A stretch of 64,000 nucleotides of DNA. Source: Tribonema minus. Taxonomy: Eukaryota > Sar > Xanthophyceae > Tribonematales > Tribonemataceae. The translations under genes were made by a program, and so were the position numbers. How positions within the stretch are numbered: the stretch's first letter is position 1; every line of letters starts with the position of its first letter. This document shows, one piece after another, positions 22,390 through 33,891 of this stretch. The notes beneath the pieces are model-generated. The model ran no database searches, was not told the origin of the DNA, and was given only the letters and a program-made list of their open reading frames with translations. The DNA is taken from assembly GCA_017506865.1 (NCBI GenBank), contig JAFCMP010000223.1, positions 1,798,001 through 1,862,000 on the forward strand, written 5' to 3'.

Positions 22390-25300
22390 ATGTCTCCTGT
22401 GATGCGGTGCTTCGATCCATTAGAAGGTCAGCTGCTGGCTGTAGTGAACTCGAGTTCTCGGTTCAAGCTGTGGGATGTCACTACGGGCACCGCGCGACAG
22501 CAGTATGTGGATGCGAAGCACGCCGCCAGGGCCGTCAGTGCCATTGCCTGGCATCGGCCGCAGCCGCCCGCTGCATCTCAAAGCAAGAAACGGAGCAGCA
22601 GCGGTGCGCAGAAGGCATCAAGCCTTGGGTTGCTGGCACTGGGGAGTGACGATGGGGCTGTCACTGTGTGGGATCTGCAGGTGAGTCTGCGCAATCTGCA
22701 AACACCAATGTCTGTCTTGGTAGGCGTTGGCTGCAAATCAATCTGAGTGCGGATTGCATTGCAAATGAAGCTGCTCACTTGCAGGCAGGATTTTTAAAGT
22801 CAAAGCTGCGCACCTCTGTAAGACGTTAAGGAGGCAGCCTGAGCTTTTGACATCCTGTTGGCGCTGTGTTGTGACTCAAAACACAATATGAATTAATGAG
22901 CACTAACCATGCGGTCGGAGCTGCTGCTGGCAGGGCCTTCTGTAGTCATGCACAGCAATATCAGCCTGCTTCTTTCTTGCTCTAGACTAGATTATACAAT
23001 GCGCAGTCCAATGCCCTTGTGTTGGCAGTGCAGCCGAAATGGACACACAAAACCACTTTGTCGCAGAAACAACTTTCTCGAAAGCTAGTCACAAGCATAC
23101 TTCTGCTGCTCTTAGCAGCTTATTAGAGGCATCAGTCTCGTTGTTACAGAATCAACTTCTCCACAGAATCAACTTTTCCAAAAAGCTCGTTACAAGCGTA
23201 GTTCCGCTGCTCTTTAGGACTTATCACAGGCGTCCTGGTATGGCAAAATCAACGTTCCAAAATACGCAATTCATTTTCTCGGTACATCGACTTGTGTGTC
23301 TGAAGGCCAAAACCTGTTCTCTTTGTTGTTGCCGATGCAGCGCGGCGTAGTGCGCACAGTGCTGTCAGATCCCAGCGCGGCAGCGGCCGTCTCGTGCTTA
23401 GCATTCTCCCTGGATGGCACGCAGCTGTACAGTGGAAGCAAAGACGACAAGAAAGTGGTGGAGTGGGGTCTGGAGGCGGGAGAAGTGCTGAGGAAACTCA
23501 AGTGAGTCAAAGTTGAACTTTGAAGAAGTAGGAGCTTCTGTTGGTACTTTTTACTACAAAACATGCCCTGGGTTATTAGCTCTTGCTGCTACTTCTACTA
23601 CAAAACATGCCCTGGACTGTATGTTCAATGTATGTAACGATAGTATACCCCAAGGTGCAGGCTGCATGTGCTCGCGAGTGCAAGTTGACACAGGCGCAAG
23701 TGGTCAGCTCGCTGGCCCTGCAACCCGCAGTGACGTGCACCTGTTATCTGCCTGTTAAACCTGCAGCAAAGCAAACTTTCATGAACGTTGCTGCAAGCAT
23801 AATGACATGTTGTATATTACATGTCAAATGCCGCACCATCAGCACGCTCAAAGTCACCGTGTGTTGTGGTTAAACTTGCAAGCCTCTTGTGACAGTCGTC
23901 TGAGCTTGGGAATGGCATCGACTCCCCCGTTGAGGTTCAAAATCAGTCTCAAAAGCCTTGTGCACCGCCTCTTGCTGTGGAAAGTCTCGAATGTCACGGC
24001 CAGATGACCTTCTACAGCAACATTTTTGCGATACCAGGGGCTGATGCAACTGCCGCTTTGCAACTGGCAAACTGTTACAGGGGTGGCAGCCATGGCAGTG
24101 CTCAGCTCTGTCTGCATCCAGGAGGCGCGTCTCTTGCGGTCGCAGCTGGTTCCACGATCAGGGTCCTGGACCTTGCCACAGGAAAGCGCCTCAGGAAATT
24201 TCTGCTGCCAGGAGATGGACCAGCCGGTTCGGTGTCATTCACCCCTGATGGGCGATATCTGGTGGCGGGCAGCACGACTGATGCGTGAGTGCGTGCAAGG
24301 ACGCCATATGTTGTCGAGCACTTTTGCGAATGCTGTGCGAGTCTTCAACTCGTGCGCTTGCGCCAACAGAATTGCCGGAGGCCAATGTAATGCATGGGTG
24401 GTGCCTAAGTCACGGCGGACGCATCTGATTAGAGTCTTGTGTTCACTCTGAGGGCACTATGTGCAAGCTCTTTGGGTTTGACGGAGGGAAGGTGGCAAGC
24501 TTGCAGCACCTGCAGCACATTCACGTTGTGTGTCAGACCAGCAGTTGTGCAGGCTGTCACAATGGGCTGGGGCGACCCTCAAGTATTGATTCGTGCATAC
24601 ATGGCCCGCACCGTCAGGCCATCGTCAATGCACTTTGAAACATGGCATTCACGATCATTGTATACACAATGCATGGTTGCAATGGTACAGTTGGCTTTAT
24701 AATGAAACTTGTGTCATGTAACAGGCGCCTGGTTGAATCCAGTGGCTTGTCACTGCGGAAATGACCAGCTCCTTCCGCTGCAACAGCTGCCCCGACAAAC
24801 GTGGCACATCATTTTTCCGCTGTCCTGCTTTTATTTTCCCTGTGCATGCACAGGTCAGCGCACATTTTCTTCTGCGCAGGGGAGGATGAAGCGGCCGCAA
24901 TCTCTCTGGCCCTGCCGGCACCAGTGCAGCACCTGGTCTCCGAGTGCAAGTCATCGGAGACTGGCAGTGCGGAAAGTGTCACAGTCCTGGCTGTATGTGA
25001 AGGGGGGGTGCTGGCGCTGGTGCGGGCGGATGTGGGAGTGCAGGGCGGGGAGGTCGGGAGAGTTACCGCCTGTCAGGTACCTCATAGAGTTGAAGTTGCA
25101 ACTTAAGAGGAGGAAGTATTTGATATTTGCATAGGTGTGTTTGCACAAGTAATGCTGCTTGACCATGGCGATGCCCTTGAGCACGTATGTCACCATTGCA
25201 GGTCATTTGGTTACATGTGCACGTGGTCCAGACTTCATGTCAGGCAGCTTTTGACAAAGTTGAGGGATCGTTTTGCAGCGCTTGGTAATGTGGTACGACG

Positions 25301-28300
25301 CGCATGGCCTAGAGGTCATGGAGGCAAGTTTTGACGGAATTGAAGCATAGTTCTGCAGAGCTTGGTCGTGTGCTACAACGGCCTCGTTGTTTTACTGTAG
25401 TCATTTTCCATCGCATAAGTGTGTGTGTAGACGAGGGCTACAGTGAGCTGAGAAATGCCCTTCAACATTTGAAGGCTTGTGCGTCTGATGCATGAGATCA
25501 GCGGTGGGCCTGAGCACGTGAACGATGCCGCCAGAGGCGATAGCGCACTGCCAACTGAGTGTCATGCTTCTGATGACACCGTCCGTGAGTGCCACTTCGT
25601 GTCTCGCAGCCATCCACATCCATGCATTCATTGCCACATCTTCAACTTCAAGTTCAACAATGACGTTCCACCCCCTTGTGAGCAGCCCGGCAGCCATGAG
25701 TAACGCAGTGAGGCACACGTTTTGTCACCCATGCCGCAGGTACGGGGTAAGAAGGTGCGCGCCGCCCCGGCCGCATTCCACGCGTGCCTGGTGCCAGGCG
25801 GCGACACTCCATCTTCAACTGTTGTTGTGGCAATGGGCGACGGTGACGCTCCGCGGTTTGTGACAGCGAGGTTTGAGGAGGACGATGGCACCTTGAAGGA
25901 GGCGCTGGAGCTGCAAGTTGCTAAAGCTGGTGACGCCGCGCCGAAACCTGCAAGGTGAGGTACATGTTGTGTACATGGCAATGTCATTCAGAAGTGTTCG
26001 GCAATGCGCATTGAGACACTTGCAAGGTGGTTACAATGACACATGTAGATTCTGGTTGCAAGTCCATGGGCATCCATCATCTGGGCTTTTTCGCGCCCTG
26101 AGCGAGAATATTTACAAAAACATGGCTCGCGTGCGCGTGGGATGTGTGTGGAGCTGCACCATATGAATTGGTTTGGAGGCCTGCAGCAATTCTTTCAGGC
26201 TCTGTGTGATAGGTACAATAAGAGACTCGCACGTCAGTGTTTACAGTAGTGTCTGCTGAAACACTCGTATCATGCGCAATTAGGCCTGTAGACTCCACTC
26301 CACTCCGAAGCGTGAACCGCTGTGAATGAAGCCAGCTGCACTTTTGTTGCAAGCATCATGGGTTTACGCTATAAATTCAGAGCCCATTGCAGGTTTATCG
26401 CTTGTCAACACACATTTACCGCTTCACATCAGCCTCAGCGCAACGAAATGCCAGGCGTATGTACTAGCATGCTCACCAGGCTCAGCCATCTGCCCCACAC
26501 GCCTCAATCGCGCCGCCGCGTCTGCCCGGTACCCTGCGCAGCGCGGCTGACAGCGAAACAGCTGCGGCGGAAGCAGGCAACGACGCGCCGAGAAAGCGCA
26601 CTAAGAAGGCAGCGGCAGCAGCAGCAGAAGCCGCGGCAGAAGCTGCTGCCGCCGCTGCCGCCGACAGCGGCAGCGGGAGCGTCGACGCCGATGACGCAAG
26701 CGACGGCGGCGGCGGCGACAGCGGCAGCGACAGCGAGGGCAGCAGCGGCGGCAGCAGCAGCAGCGTGGATCTGGAGGAGATGAGCTTGGGGGAGAGGCTG
26801 CTGGCGCTGAGCGCTGAGCTGGAGGCTGACACGGCTGCGCAGGAGCGTCACCGGAACGCACTGGGGCTGCCCAGGGAGGACGCGCAGGCGAAGGCCGCCA
26901 AGGAGCCGCCGCGCGCCGACAGCCTCGTGACAGTGCTCATGCAGGTAGTGTGCATGTTGGAACTTCAAATCGTGACAGTGGTCATGTGTGCATATTGGGA
27001 CTTCAAGTTGATGCAGGCAGGTGGTTGTGCAGTCGTGGTGAAGGCGCGCACTTCACTAGCAACACTTGTTGATATGTATGTTTTGAAGCATGGGAGGGTG
27101 GACCACGCACGTGCACGTGTGGCGTCTGGTGGGGTGAGAAGCTATGGAGTGGTAGTATGCATTGCAGCATACCACCAGAATTTGATGATGGGATTTTCCG
27201 GTGGCGTATGCCGCAGGACCGGTATACTGGTTGTGCTCGTGAAGTCCAGGATTGTACCGTTGGTGATGCTCATGCACTGTGTTCAGGAAGGTGTTGGCCG
27301 ACGTGGTACACTCATGTACGCTCATTCATACTACAGTATTGCTCACAATAGTGCCTTCGTAGCGCAGCTGACCAAACATCTGAGGTTTCCGACTCATACA
27401 CACCATTCTGTCTGATAATGGCCTTTGCCCTTTACAGGGCGTGAGCGGCACTTTTCCTGGGTGTTTCAAAGCCGTTGAAATTGTGGCACTCTCTCAATTG
27501 CTTGGCGACTTGCTATACCTGGGACCCTTGTCCTCAATACACACAACACGTGGCCATTGTACGCTTTTCACATGGACTTGTAATTGGTGCCAGCGACTGA
27601 GATGCGTGCAGATTCTGATGCCTTTGGGCGTCCCAATGCATCCCCTTGACTCGTGTGTCTCTTTCTGCCCTACGCAGGCCCTGCAAAGTATGGATGATAG
27701 CCTCTTGGAACACTGTCTTCAGGTCAACGACTCGGCCATCATCGAGGCGACCATCGATAGGTGAGCATGCCTTGTCCCGTGCAATGAAGCAAGCCAGGGG
27801 GTGGGGGGGGGGGGGGGGGGGGTGCCATTTTGCAGTCGTTCCAAACAGCACATGTCAGCAGCACCGGAATCAACTTGCTGGCTTCATCCCTCCGGTCTGA
27901 GCACAAAGTAGCATACGACAAACAAGGAAAGCTACCACCATTCAGGATGATGTGCCTGGTGGTACTGCTGGAGCACCAACGAGCTCTCCACCAGCTCCGG
28001 CCATTGCAGGATGCCACATTTGAGTTGTTGTGTACCGCACCTGCTGAGCATTGCCTACCTCTGATGTAGTAGGCTGGCACATCAGAGAATCATGATAGCA
28101 CATCAGAGATGTGGGCTTCACCACCTGCAATGCAGCCCCCGCTGTCTGCATGCTGCAGCACTGCGCTTTGCCTGCGTGCCAGCTGCATGTCGCATTTCGT
28201 TTGCATACCCCCATCTGTTTGTCATGGACAAGGACCACCTGTTGCACTTGCAAGGCGACAGGGGGAAGGGGGAAATCAAGCATAACAGCATGTTCACTGA

Positions 28301-29593
28301 TCTGTTGTCCTGACATCATGCTCTCCTTGGGTTTTGCATCATGCTGCTGTTTGTTACATGCACTGCCTGGCATTATTCAACCCTCGCAGAATGCCTGCGG
28401 CGCGTGTGCTGTTGCTCCTGTCGCGCCTGGTGGCCAAGTTTGAGAAGCGGCCGCAGCGGGGAGCCGTGCTGTGCACATGGATACGCTCGGTGCTCGTAAG
28501 ACACACTGGCTACCTGCTCAGCATCCCCGATCTTTCAGGTGGGTCACCTCATGAAACACACAGAACAGTCTCTACGGCAGTGCTCATTTCCTGAACGTCA
28601 GATTTAATTGCCCTTTTCTCCTTTTTGACTTGTGGGCCCCTTTGCAGCACCCAGTCCCCCATGTTGGGTCATGTGAGTTCGTCGGCACACAGAACCGCCA
28701 TGGCACTGTGTGTTGATTTTGAACCGTACATCGTGTCATTTGTATGCACTGAGAGTGTGCATCGCAGGTGCATCATGCCCTCAATGTGGTACATAGCTTC
28801 AGCAAGCTTTCGACTCGCGTAGTGCAGCAAGGCTTCTTGCATGATGTTGCTGTTGATGGTGGCCGTGGCCCGCCGTCACAATGTTTGAGCATGGCAGTGG
28901 CTGTTTCTCAGGCATCGAGTGCATTGCTCAGACAGATGCACGTGGCCATGTGGCTGAGCGAAGGGAGTATGCAGCCACCGAACCAGTCGCACAATGCACT
29001 TCGTTCACACTGTCACACTGTCACATATATTTGGCTTCCAAAGACATGACGTACAGCTTCCATTGGCATTCATTGCATACACCACAATCGCTTCAAAATG
29101 CAAGCATGCCCACAGCCGCCGAAGCCCACCCATTACCACCGCCACGCTGCTGCATTTATTTTTTTCCTTTACTGCAGTCCGCCTCGGCCGCCTGCACCAG
29201 ATGATAGAGTCGCGGCTGTCAACGTTTACGCGCTTCTTAGAGCTTGACGGCCGCCTGAAACAGATACTAGCGCACGCACCCAGCAGCAGCGCCGCAGTCA
29301 GCATTGTGTCTAAGGCGGCCATGACGTGCGTGCTGCGCGGCATGGACAGTGACGTCAGCGATGACGAGACAGATGAAAACGATGCGGGCGATGCGCTGCG
29401 CGATGGGTCTGATGGCGACAGCGATGGTGTCAGTGAAGATGGTGATGGTGATGCTCAGTCTGATGGGGGGTCCTCCGAGGGGGCTGCGGATGTGCTGGAT
29501 GACGAGGCCGTTGAGGCAAGCAGCGGCGCCGAAGACGAGCAAGACGAAGGCGAGGATGGGGTTGAGAGCGCAGGCGACGATGACGATGAATAG
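22390..29593 (+). CDS. WDR43/UTP5-type U3 snoRNP (t-UTP) protein, about 10 exons
   Basis: Nucleolar WD40 protein of the small-subunit processome, which supports rRNA transcription and early 18S processing. Exons: 22390-22680, 23341-23501, 24081-24284, (24725-24741, tentative), 24880-25076, 25740-25954, 26542-26944, 27678-27760, 28390-28538, 29178-29593. With the 17-bp exon the sum is 711 residues, close to the family length. WD repeats show as FKLWDV, GSDDGAVTVWDLQ, YSGSKDDKKVVEW, IRVLDLATG. An Ala/Gly/Ser-rich acidic linker (exon 26542-26944) precedes the C-terminal UTP12 domain (LGERLLALS through ALQSMDDSLLEHCLQVND, LLLLSRLV, LGRLHQMIESRL). The tail is a long Asp/Glu tract, usual for nucleolar proteins. 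The acceptor of exon 6 was chosen by phase; others nearby give a stop. TGTAA motifs at 30096 and 30104 may end the transcript. Confidence 0.87.
26081..26126 (-). repeat. Short dispersed motif, copy 1 (in a UTP5 intron)
   Basis: Reading on the minus strand, TTCTCGCTCAGGGCGCGAAA is followed by AAGCCCAGATG. The same string occurs at 30361-30390 and, apart from the last bases, at 51786-51808. It lies in the intron 25955-26541. Confidence 0.85.
27797..27822. repeat. Long G-run in a UTP5 intron
   Basis: Five G, one T, then about 20 consecutive G (27803-27822) on the coding strand, immediately after the donor of exon 27678-27760. It could form a G-quadruplex in the pre-mRNA. Another 16-G run is at 47304-47319. 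Confidence 0.85.
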
Positions 29594-30730
29594 ACACGTT
29601 TTTATTCGGTTGTGGCTACTGGAGCGGTATTGTGCGTATGCGGCAGTCTGAGCCCCGCTTGCTGCATGCAGCCAATGCATGCCTTGCTCGCGCAGACACA
29701 CACGCCAGACAAATACTACGGCTCAGCACTGCATTCATACCATTGGTGGTTCAGGGTTCAGCTATGTATACATTGGTGCTTGACAGCGCTGTTCGCCCGC
29801 ATCGCTCTCTTGTTGCTCACATCGACCTTGGTCAGTATCGCATACTTTCTGCCTTAGCACTACATCTGTGCTTTTGTTGCAAGCGCTGCATAGAAATGCA
29901 AGCCTCACCCCCCCCCCCCCGCACACACACACAGTAATTTCAAGGTGAAAATTATACGCTAGCGCGTTGCATATGCCAATAATTCAGCCCCATTCCCGTT
30001 GTGGCAATCACAGCAGACCAGCATTTTCAGAGGGTTGTTGTCAGCATATGCATTGTGTATCGCAACCAGCAATGACAGCCCTACTGCAGTGACGGTGTAA
30101 CACTGTAATGGCTGAAGGCGAGCCTTTAGGCTCGCTTCTTGACAGCGAAGAGCGACGCAGGCCTCTGGGCCGTCCGACGCGGGTCATTTGGACAGGAATG
30201 CAATTATCAATTGTGCTTCTTGTGAATTTCAGGCCGCTTTGCAGCAAGGCATGTCGCATCACATGCAGTTGTACAGTGTTTTGCATCTGTACAAGCGAAC
30301 ACACCGTGAAAGTCATGTCCATCGGCACATGGGGGCAGATGCTGAGGTACTTTTTATTAATTCTCGCTCAGGGCGCGAAAAAGCCCAGATGTACATTCAA
30401 AGTGTACACCTGTGCAGGCAAGCAGATGAGGGAGAGTCAATGAACGGCACACTCAGCATACCAGTGGCAAGGGGTGTTTTTCATTTGATGACCACGATGG
30501 TCGTAGGCACTGAAACAATAGACTTGTTGTGTCTCTTGCAGCTCGTCCTGGCCGCACTCCCCAGGTGGCAAGTTGCCGCCCGACTGATGATGCTTGCACC
30601 AGCATGCCACCGCCCTTGCTCCCGCTGCTGCTGCTCCATCGCGACCGTGCAGCTGAGACCGGGTGTCTCGCTGTGTCGCCGCCAAAGGTCAACCACCTTG
30701 CCGCCAAAACCAACGTCGAGCTTGGTGCCG
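29594..30730. other. UTP5 3' region with two isolated exon-like segments
   Basis: The first 500 bases look like 3' UTR/spacer, with a C-run then AC repeat at 29909-29934. Two exon-like pieces on the plus strand follow: about 30232-30345 (after TTTCAG, ending GCTGAG before GTAC) and 30541-30739 (after CTCTTGCAG, ending before GTGAGC). The second reads well in a Pro/Leu-rich frame that ends in TGA two bases before the donor, so a real gene cannot be claimed. Confidence 0.3.
30347..30390 (+). repeat. Short dispersed motif, copy 2
   Basis: TACTTTTTATTAATTCTCGC then TCAGGGCGCGAAAAAGCCCA. It shares its left half with copy 3 and its right half with copy 1, so the three copies define one element of at least 40 bp. 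Confidence 0.85.
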
Positions 30731-32265
30731 GGAACAGATGCTGACGGTGAGCACTGCCGCCACAACTCCACATGCAGTGTGCCAGACGGCGAGCGTATGT
30801 TTTAATGAGTATGCGTCTTTGAGAGGTGATAATTCTGGGGATGCGGCTGCCGCTTGCAGCATTCAGTTTGCAAGGCACGCTTTCGAGAGGAGGAAAACAC
30901 GCGCGCACATTGACTTAGCGATATCAGTGCATGTTGCCATGTTCATCTGTGCTCTGCTGACAAGACAGTGATGACAAAGTCAGAAAGGCCGTGGGGGACT
31001 GCTATATGAATTATACCTTGCAACCACTTCCTCAGCACATGTCATGTGCAGCTACTTGTGTTGGGATGCATCGAGTGACGAGATGGAAGCACCATAGAGA
31101 CAGCAATATGATACTTGAAAGAAGCAAACGTAACGTGAAGGTAAAAGAGAAAATCTTACCTCTGCCAAGCCCTGAGCACTGCATGCATGTTCCCGCTGCT
31201 GCGACTCCACCTGGTCCTCTAGCCGCCCCCTCCTCATGCTCTACGCAGTGCAGTGACCAAAAATAGGCGCATCTTGCAGTTCCAGGCATGATGAGATGTG
31301 CTGCAACAGTGACCAGCTATGCATACTGCACAAACGCAGCTGATACAAAGAAATACATGCCTGGCAGCCACTCAGTCAAAGCAGACAACAGTCATCATCA
31401 AGTATGTAGCAATGCCCATATCATGCTGTTGGCCATGCTCGCTATACGCATTGGATAAACCACCCCAGCCAGGACAATCTACATGTTGAGCGTTGTGATA
31501 CCAGCAGCCACAAATGACTCCTTACCTCTTGTGTTTTTCGGAAATAGGTGCTGATGACGAGCACTGACTGCCCCGACGCTGCCCTGCGTGCGGTCACAAC
31601 TCCACATGCAGCGTGCCAGATGGCGACATAGTGTTTGAATGAGTATGTGTGTTTCAAAAAAATGGTTCTACAGATGCCGCTGCCGCTCTCGAAAGCAACA
31701 GGGTCGGCTTGAGTTACGGAAAACATGTGCGCACATTGTCAGAGCTATGCATGTCGCCATGTTTGGGTGTGCTCTGCTGACAAGACAATTGTCATGTTGC
31801 GGGCACTGGCGAATTGCAGACGCATGGCAGCCACCTCGTCAATACTACCATGCGCATTCAAGGCTTACTATTTTAGGGTGAGATCCAATGAGTGAAGAGC
31901 AGGGAGCATTGAAGGTGCAGTAATGGGTAAGTCGAGGAAGTAGGCAGTAGGTGAAAGACCTTCAAAGTACTTCCAAGTATCAAAATATAAGGCTTTGAAG
32001 GTGCTGCGGTGGCAGAGACCACCGTACCTCTGTAGAGCTTGATCACTGTATGCAGCTTCATGATGGTGCCCCGATTCACCAAGGCATAGGTGGTGATCAC
32101 ACCCGGCGCGCCCCATTGCTGCTTCCTATCCGCCTGGTCCTATCGCTGCCGCCGCCGCATGCTCTACGCAGCGCAATGACCAGTAGCAGGCGCATCGTGT
32201 AGCGCTACAAGTGATGAGGATGTACTGCAGCAGTGAGCAGCCACGCATACTGCACAATAATGAAT
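30731..32265. repeat. Diverged tandem duplication, units of 0.6-0.7 kb
   Basis: Unit 1 (about 30731-31345) and unit 2 (about 31545-32265) share ordered blocks: CACAACTCCACATGCAG near 30761 and 31598, GTGCTCTGCTGACAAGACA near 30947 and 31768, CATGCTCTACGCAG near 31234 and 32158, and CAGTGA/CAGCCACGCATACTGCAC near 31302 and 32237. Identity is broken by indels. No intact coding frame spans either unit. Confidence 0.7.
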
Positions 32266-32374
32266 GCATACAATTACATGTGGCGCTCAGTCCAGAAGAA
32301 TTAACGGTTTGCTTGAAGCAGCAACCCTCAAGCCGTCAACACTGGCACTCACGCTGCTGTTTTTGCTAGTGTAG

Positions 32375-33061
32375 CTACGCATTTTCCGTGAACGAATCAT
32401 GCAGGATGACCCACCACGTGATGAGCACTCTGATGTAATCAGCCACAAGGCGTGTCTTACCTCCGATGCGTTGACATGCACAACGGTGGTCTCCCCTGGC
32501 CCTGTCAAGCGCGAACAGCGGTTTCATGGTGTCTTCTTCTGTGTCTTGACAAGTGGTGCAAGTGGCGGCGTGTCTTGAGAGTTGAATGGGGGTCATGCCA
32601 TTGCGGACGCGCTTGCTGCACGTGATGGGAGAGCTGCAGCAGAGAGCACCAACTATGCCACGATCGTGGAGTGAGAGCCTGTCACCGTATTCCTTGTGCA
32701 TTTGAAGGTGTAGAGTAGCGTGTCTTGAGAGTGAAAGGAGTTCATAATTTTGCTGCAGCGCTTGCTGCACGTGATGGGAGAGCAGCAGCAGAGAGCACAA
32801 ACTATGCCAAGATGATGGGGTGAGAGCCTGCCACCGTATTTTCAGCGCATCTGGACGTGTGAAGTGGAGTGATAGTAATGCAGCGTTGTGGCACATGCAT
32901 GCATAGATAAACACTGGCATCTGTACAATGATCAGCACTGAAAGACATTGTTGTAAGTAGGGGTCACTGCATGCTAGTGGAAGCGCTGCATGCGATGTGA
33001 TCTCCTTGAATGACGCATGGTGAGGATATGTAAATACGATGTCACAGTCCCCAAACAACAC
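32375..33061 (-). CDS. Open frame with an in-frame 150-bp tandem repeat; unknown
   Basis: A 228-codon open frame on the minus strand contains two copies of a 150-bp unit (32568-32717 and 32718-32867). Because 150 is divisible by three, both copies read in the same frame as about 50-residue repeats ending in LSRHA. The protein is rich in C, H, L and S, has no recognised domain and no splice context. It may be chance; the frame-preserving period is the only point in its favour. Confidence 0.2.
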   Translation of the reverse strand: MLFGDCDIVFTYPHHASFKEITSHAALPLACSDPYLQQCLSVLIIVQMPVFIYACMCHNAALLSLHFTRPDALKIRWQALTPSSWHSLCSLLLLSHHVQQALQQNYELLSLSRHATLHLQMHKEYGDRLSLHDRGIVGALCCSSPITCSKRVRNGMTPIQLSRHAATCTTCQDTEEDTMKPLFALDRARGDHRCACQRIGGKTRLVADYIRVLITWWVILHDSFTENA

Positions 33062-33646
33062 TACCCCGGCTCAGCTCACAAAGGTTGCGGTTTCAATTTT
33101 CTTGGGCACCTCTGTGCACTGCTGAGATTGATCAATCTACTCTTCTATTTGGGAAAAAAGTTGAAACAACAACACGATTGAAGAGTGAAGACAAACACAG
33201 ACGGTGAGTTCGCGTTTCATCTGAGTACGCCTAGTGCCTCGCTTGATGCACGGTGACAGACCAGGAGCAATCCATGCGAAGACCCAATGATGGCCGTGGA
33301 CATTCTTGGTGCTTGAGCCGCTCACCAACCTTCCGGGGTGTGCGTAACGCGTCAAACACCACATGTCTTGCACGTCAACAAAGGGGTTCTGCAGGAGCCC
33401 AGGTCATGTACATGCATCAAGCTGAAGTTACACGTAACCTCAAGAACGTAACAAGACTCACTATCTGGCTGCCTTCACCAACCAAGCACACTGGTGCTCC
33501 ACTCTAGCAGACAGGCTCTGTCAGTAGTAATGCATAGTGCTCCTTGCAGTATATTCTTATGAGCAACACCACCACCAAAGGCTCTTTGTAATTACAGGCA
33601 ATTTCAGCAGAGAGTGTGTGTCACTTGATTGGCACTGCTCCTGCAG

Positions 33647-33762
33647 GCCCTTCCCTGGTAATGCACTGCAGTACAGACAACAAAGATGTCATTTGGGAAG
33701 TCAACTTGTACTTCAAAAACTTCAACAAATACTTCAAGGGGGGGGAGACAATGTGCACGGTG
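33647..33762 (+). CDS. Candidate exon of an unrecognised gene
   Basis: Bounded by CTGCTCCTGCAG on the left and GTAAGT on the right. One frame reads as normal protein (DVIWEVNLYFKNFNKYFKGG, then ETMCTV). It lies just upstream of the duplicated cassette at 33892-36570 and may belong with it. No family recognised. Confidence 0.35.
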
Positions 33763-33891
33763 GTAAGTACGCAGCGCTGTGGCGACGCCCTGCATATGCT
33801 GAGCATGTACCATGAGATGGAGCATCACACATGCCCGCTTCACGGTGACTATCAAGCTTCAGCACCGTTTTATAGGGAAGAACTGGTGCAG

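Noticed and set aside
26482..26968. Long open frames antisense to, and out of frame with, the Ala/Ser-rich UTP5 exon
   Set aside because: GCN-repeat composition keeps all frames open; only the frame linking the WD40 and UTP12 parts is in phase.
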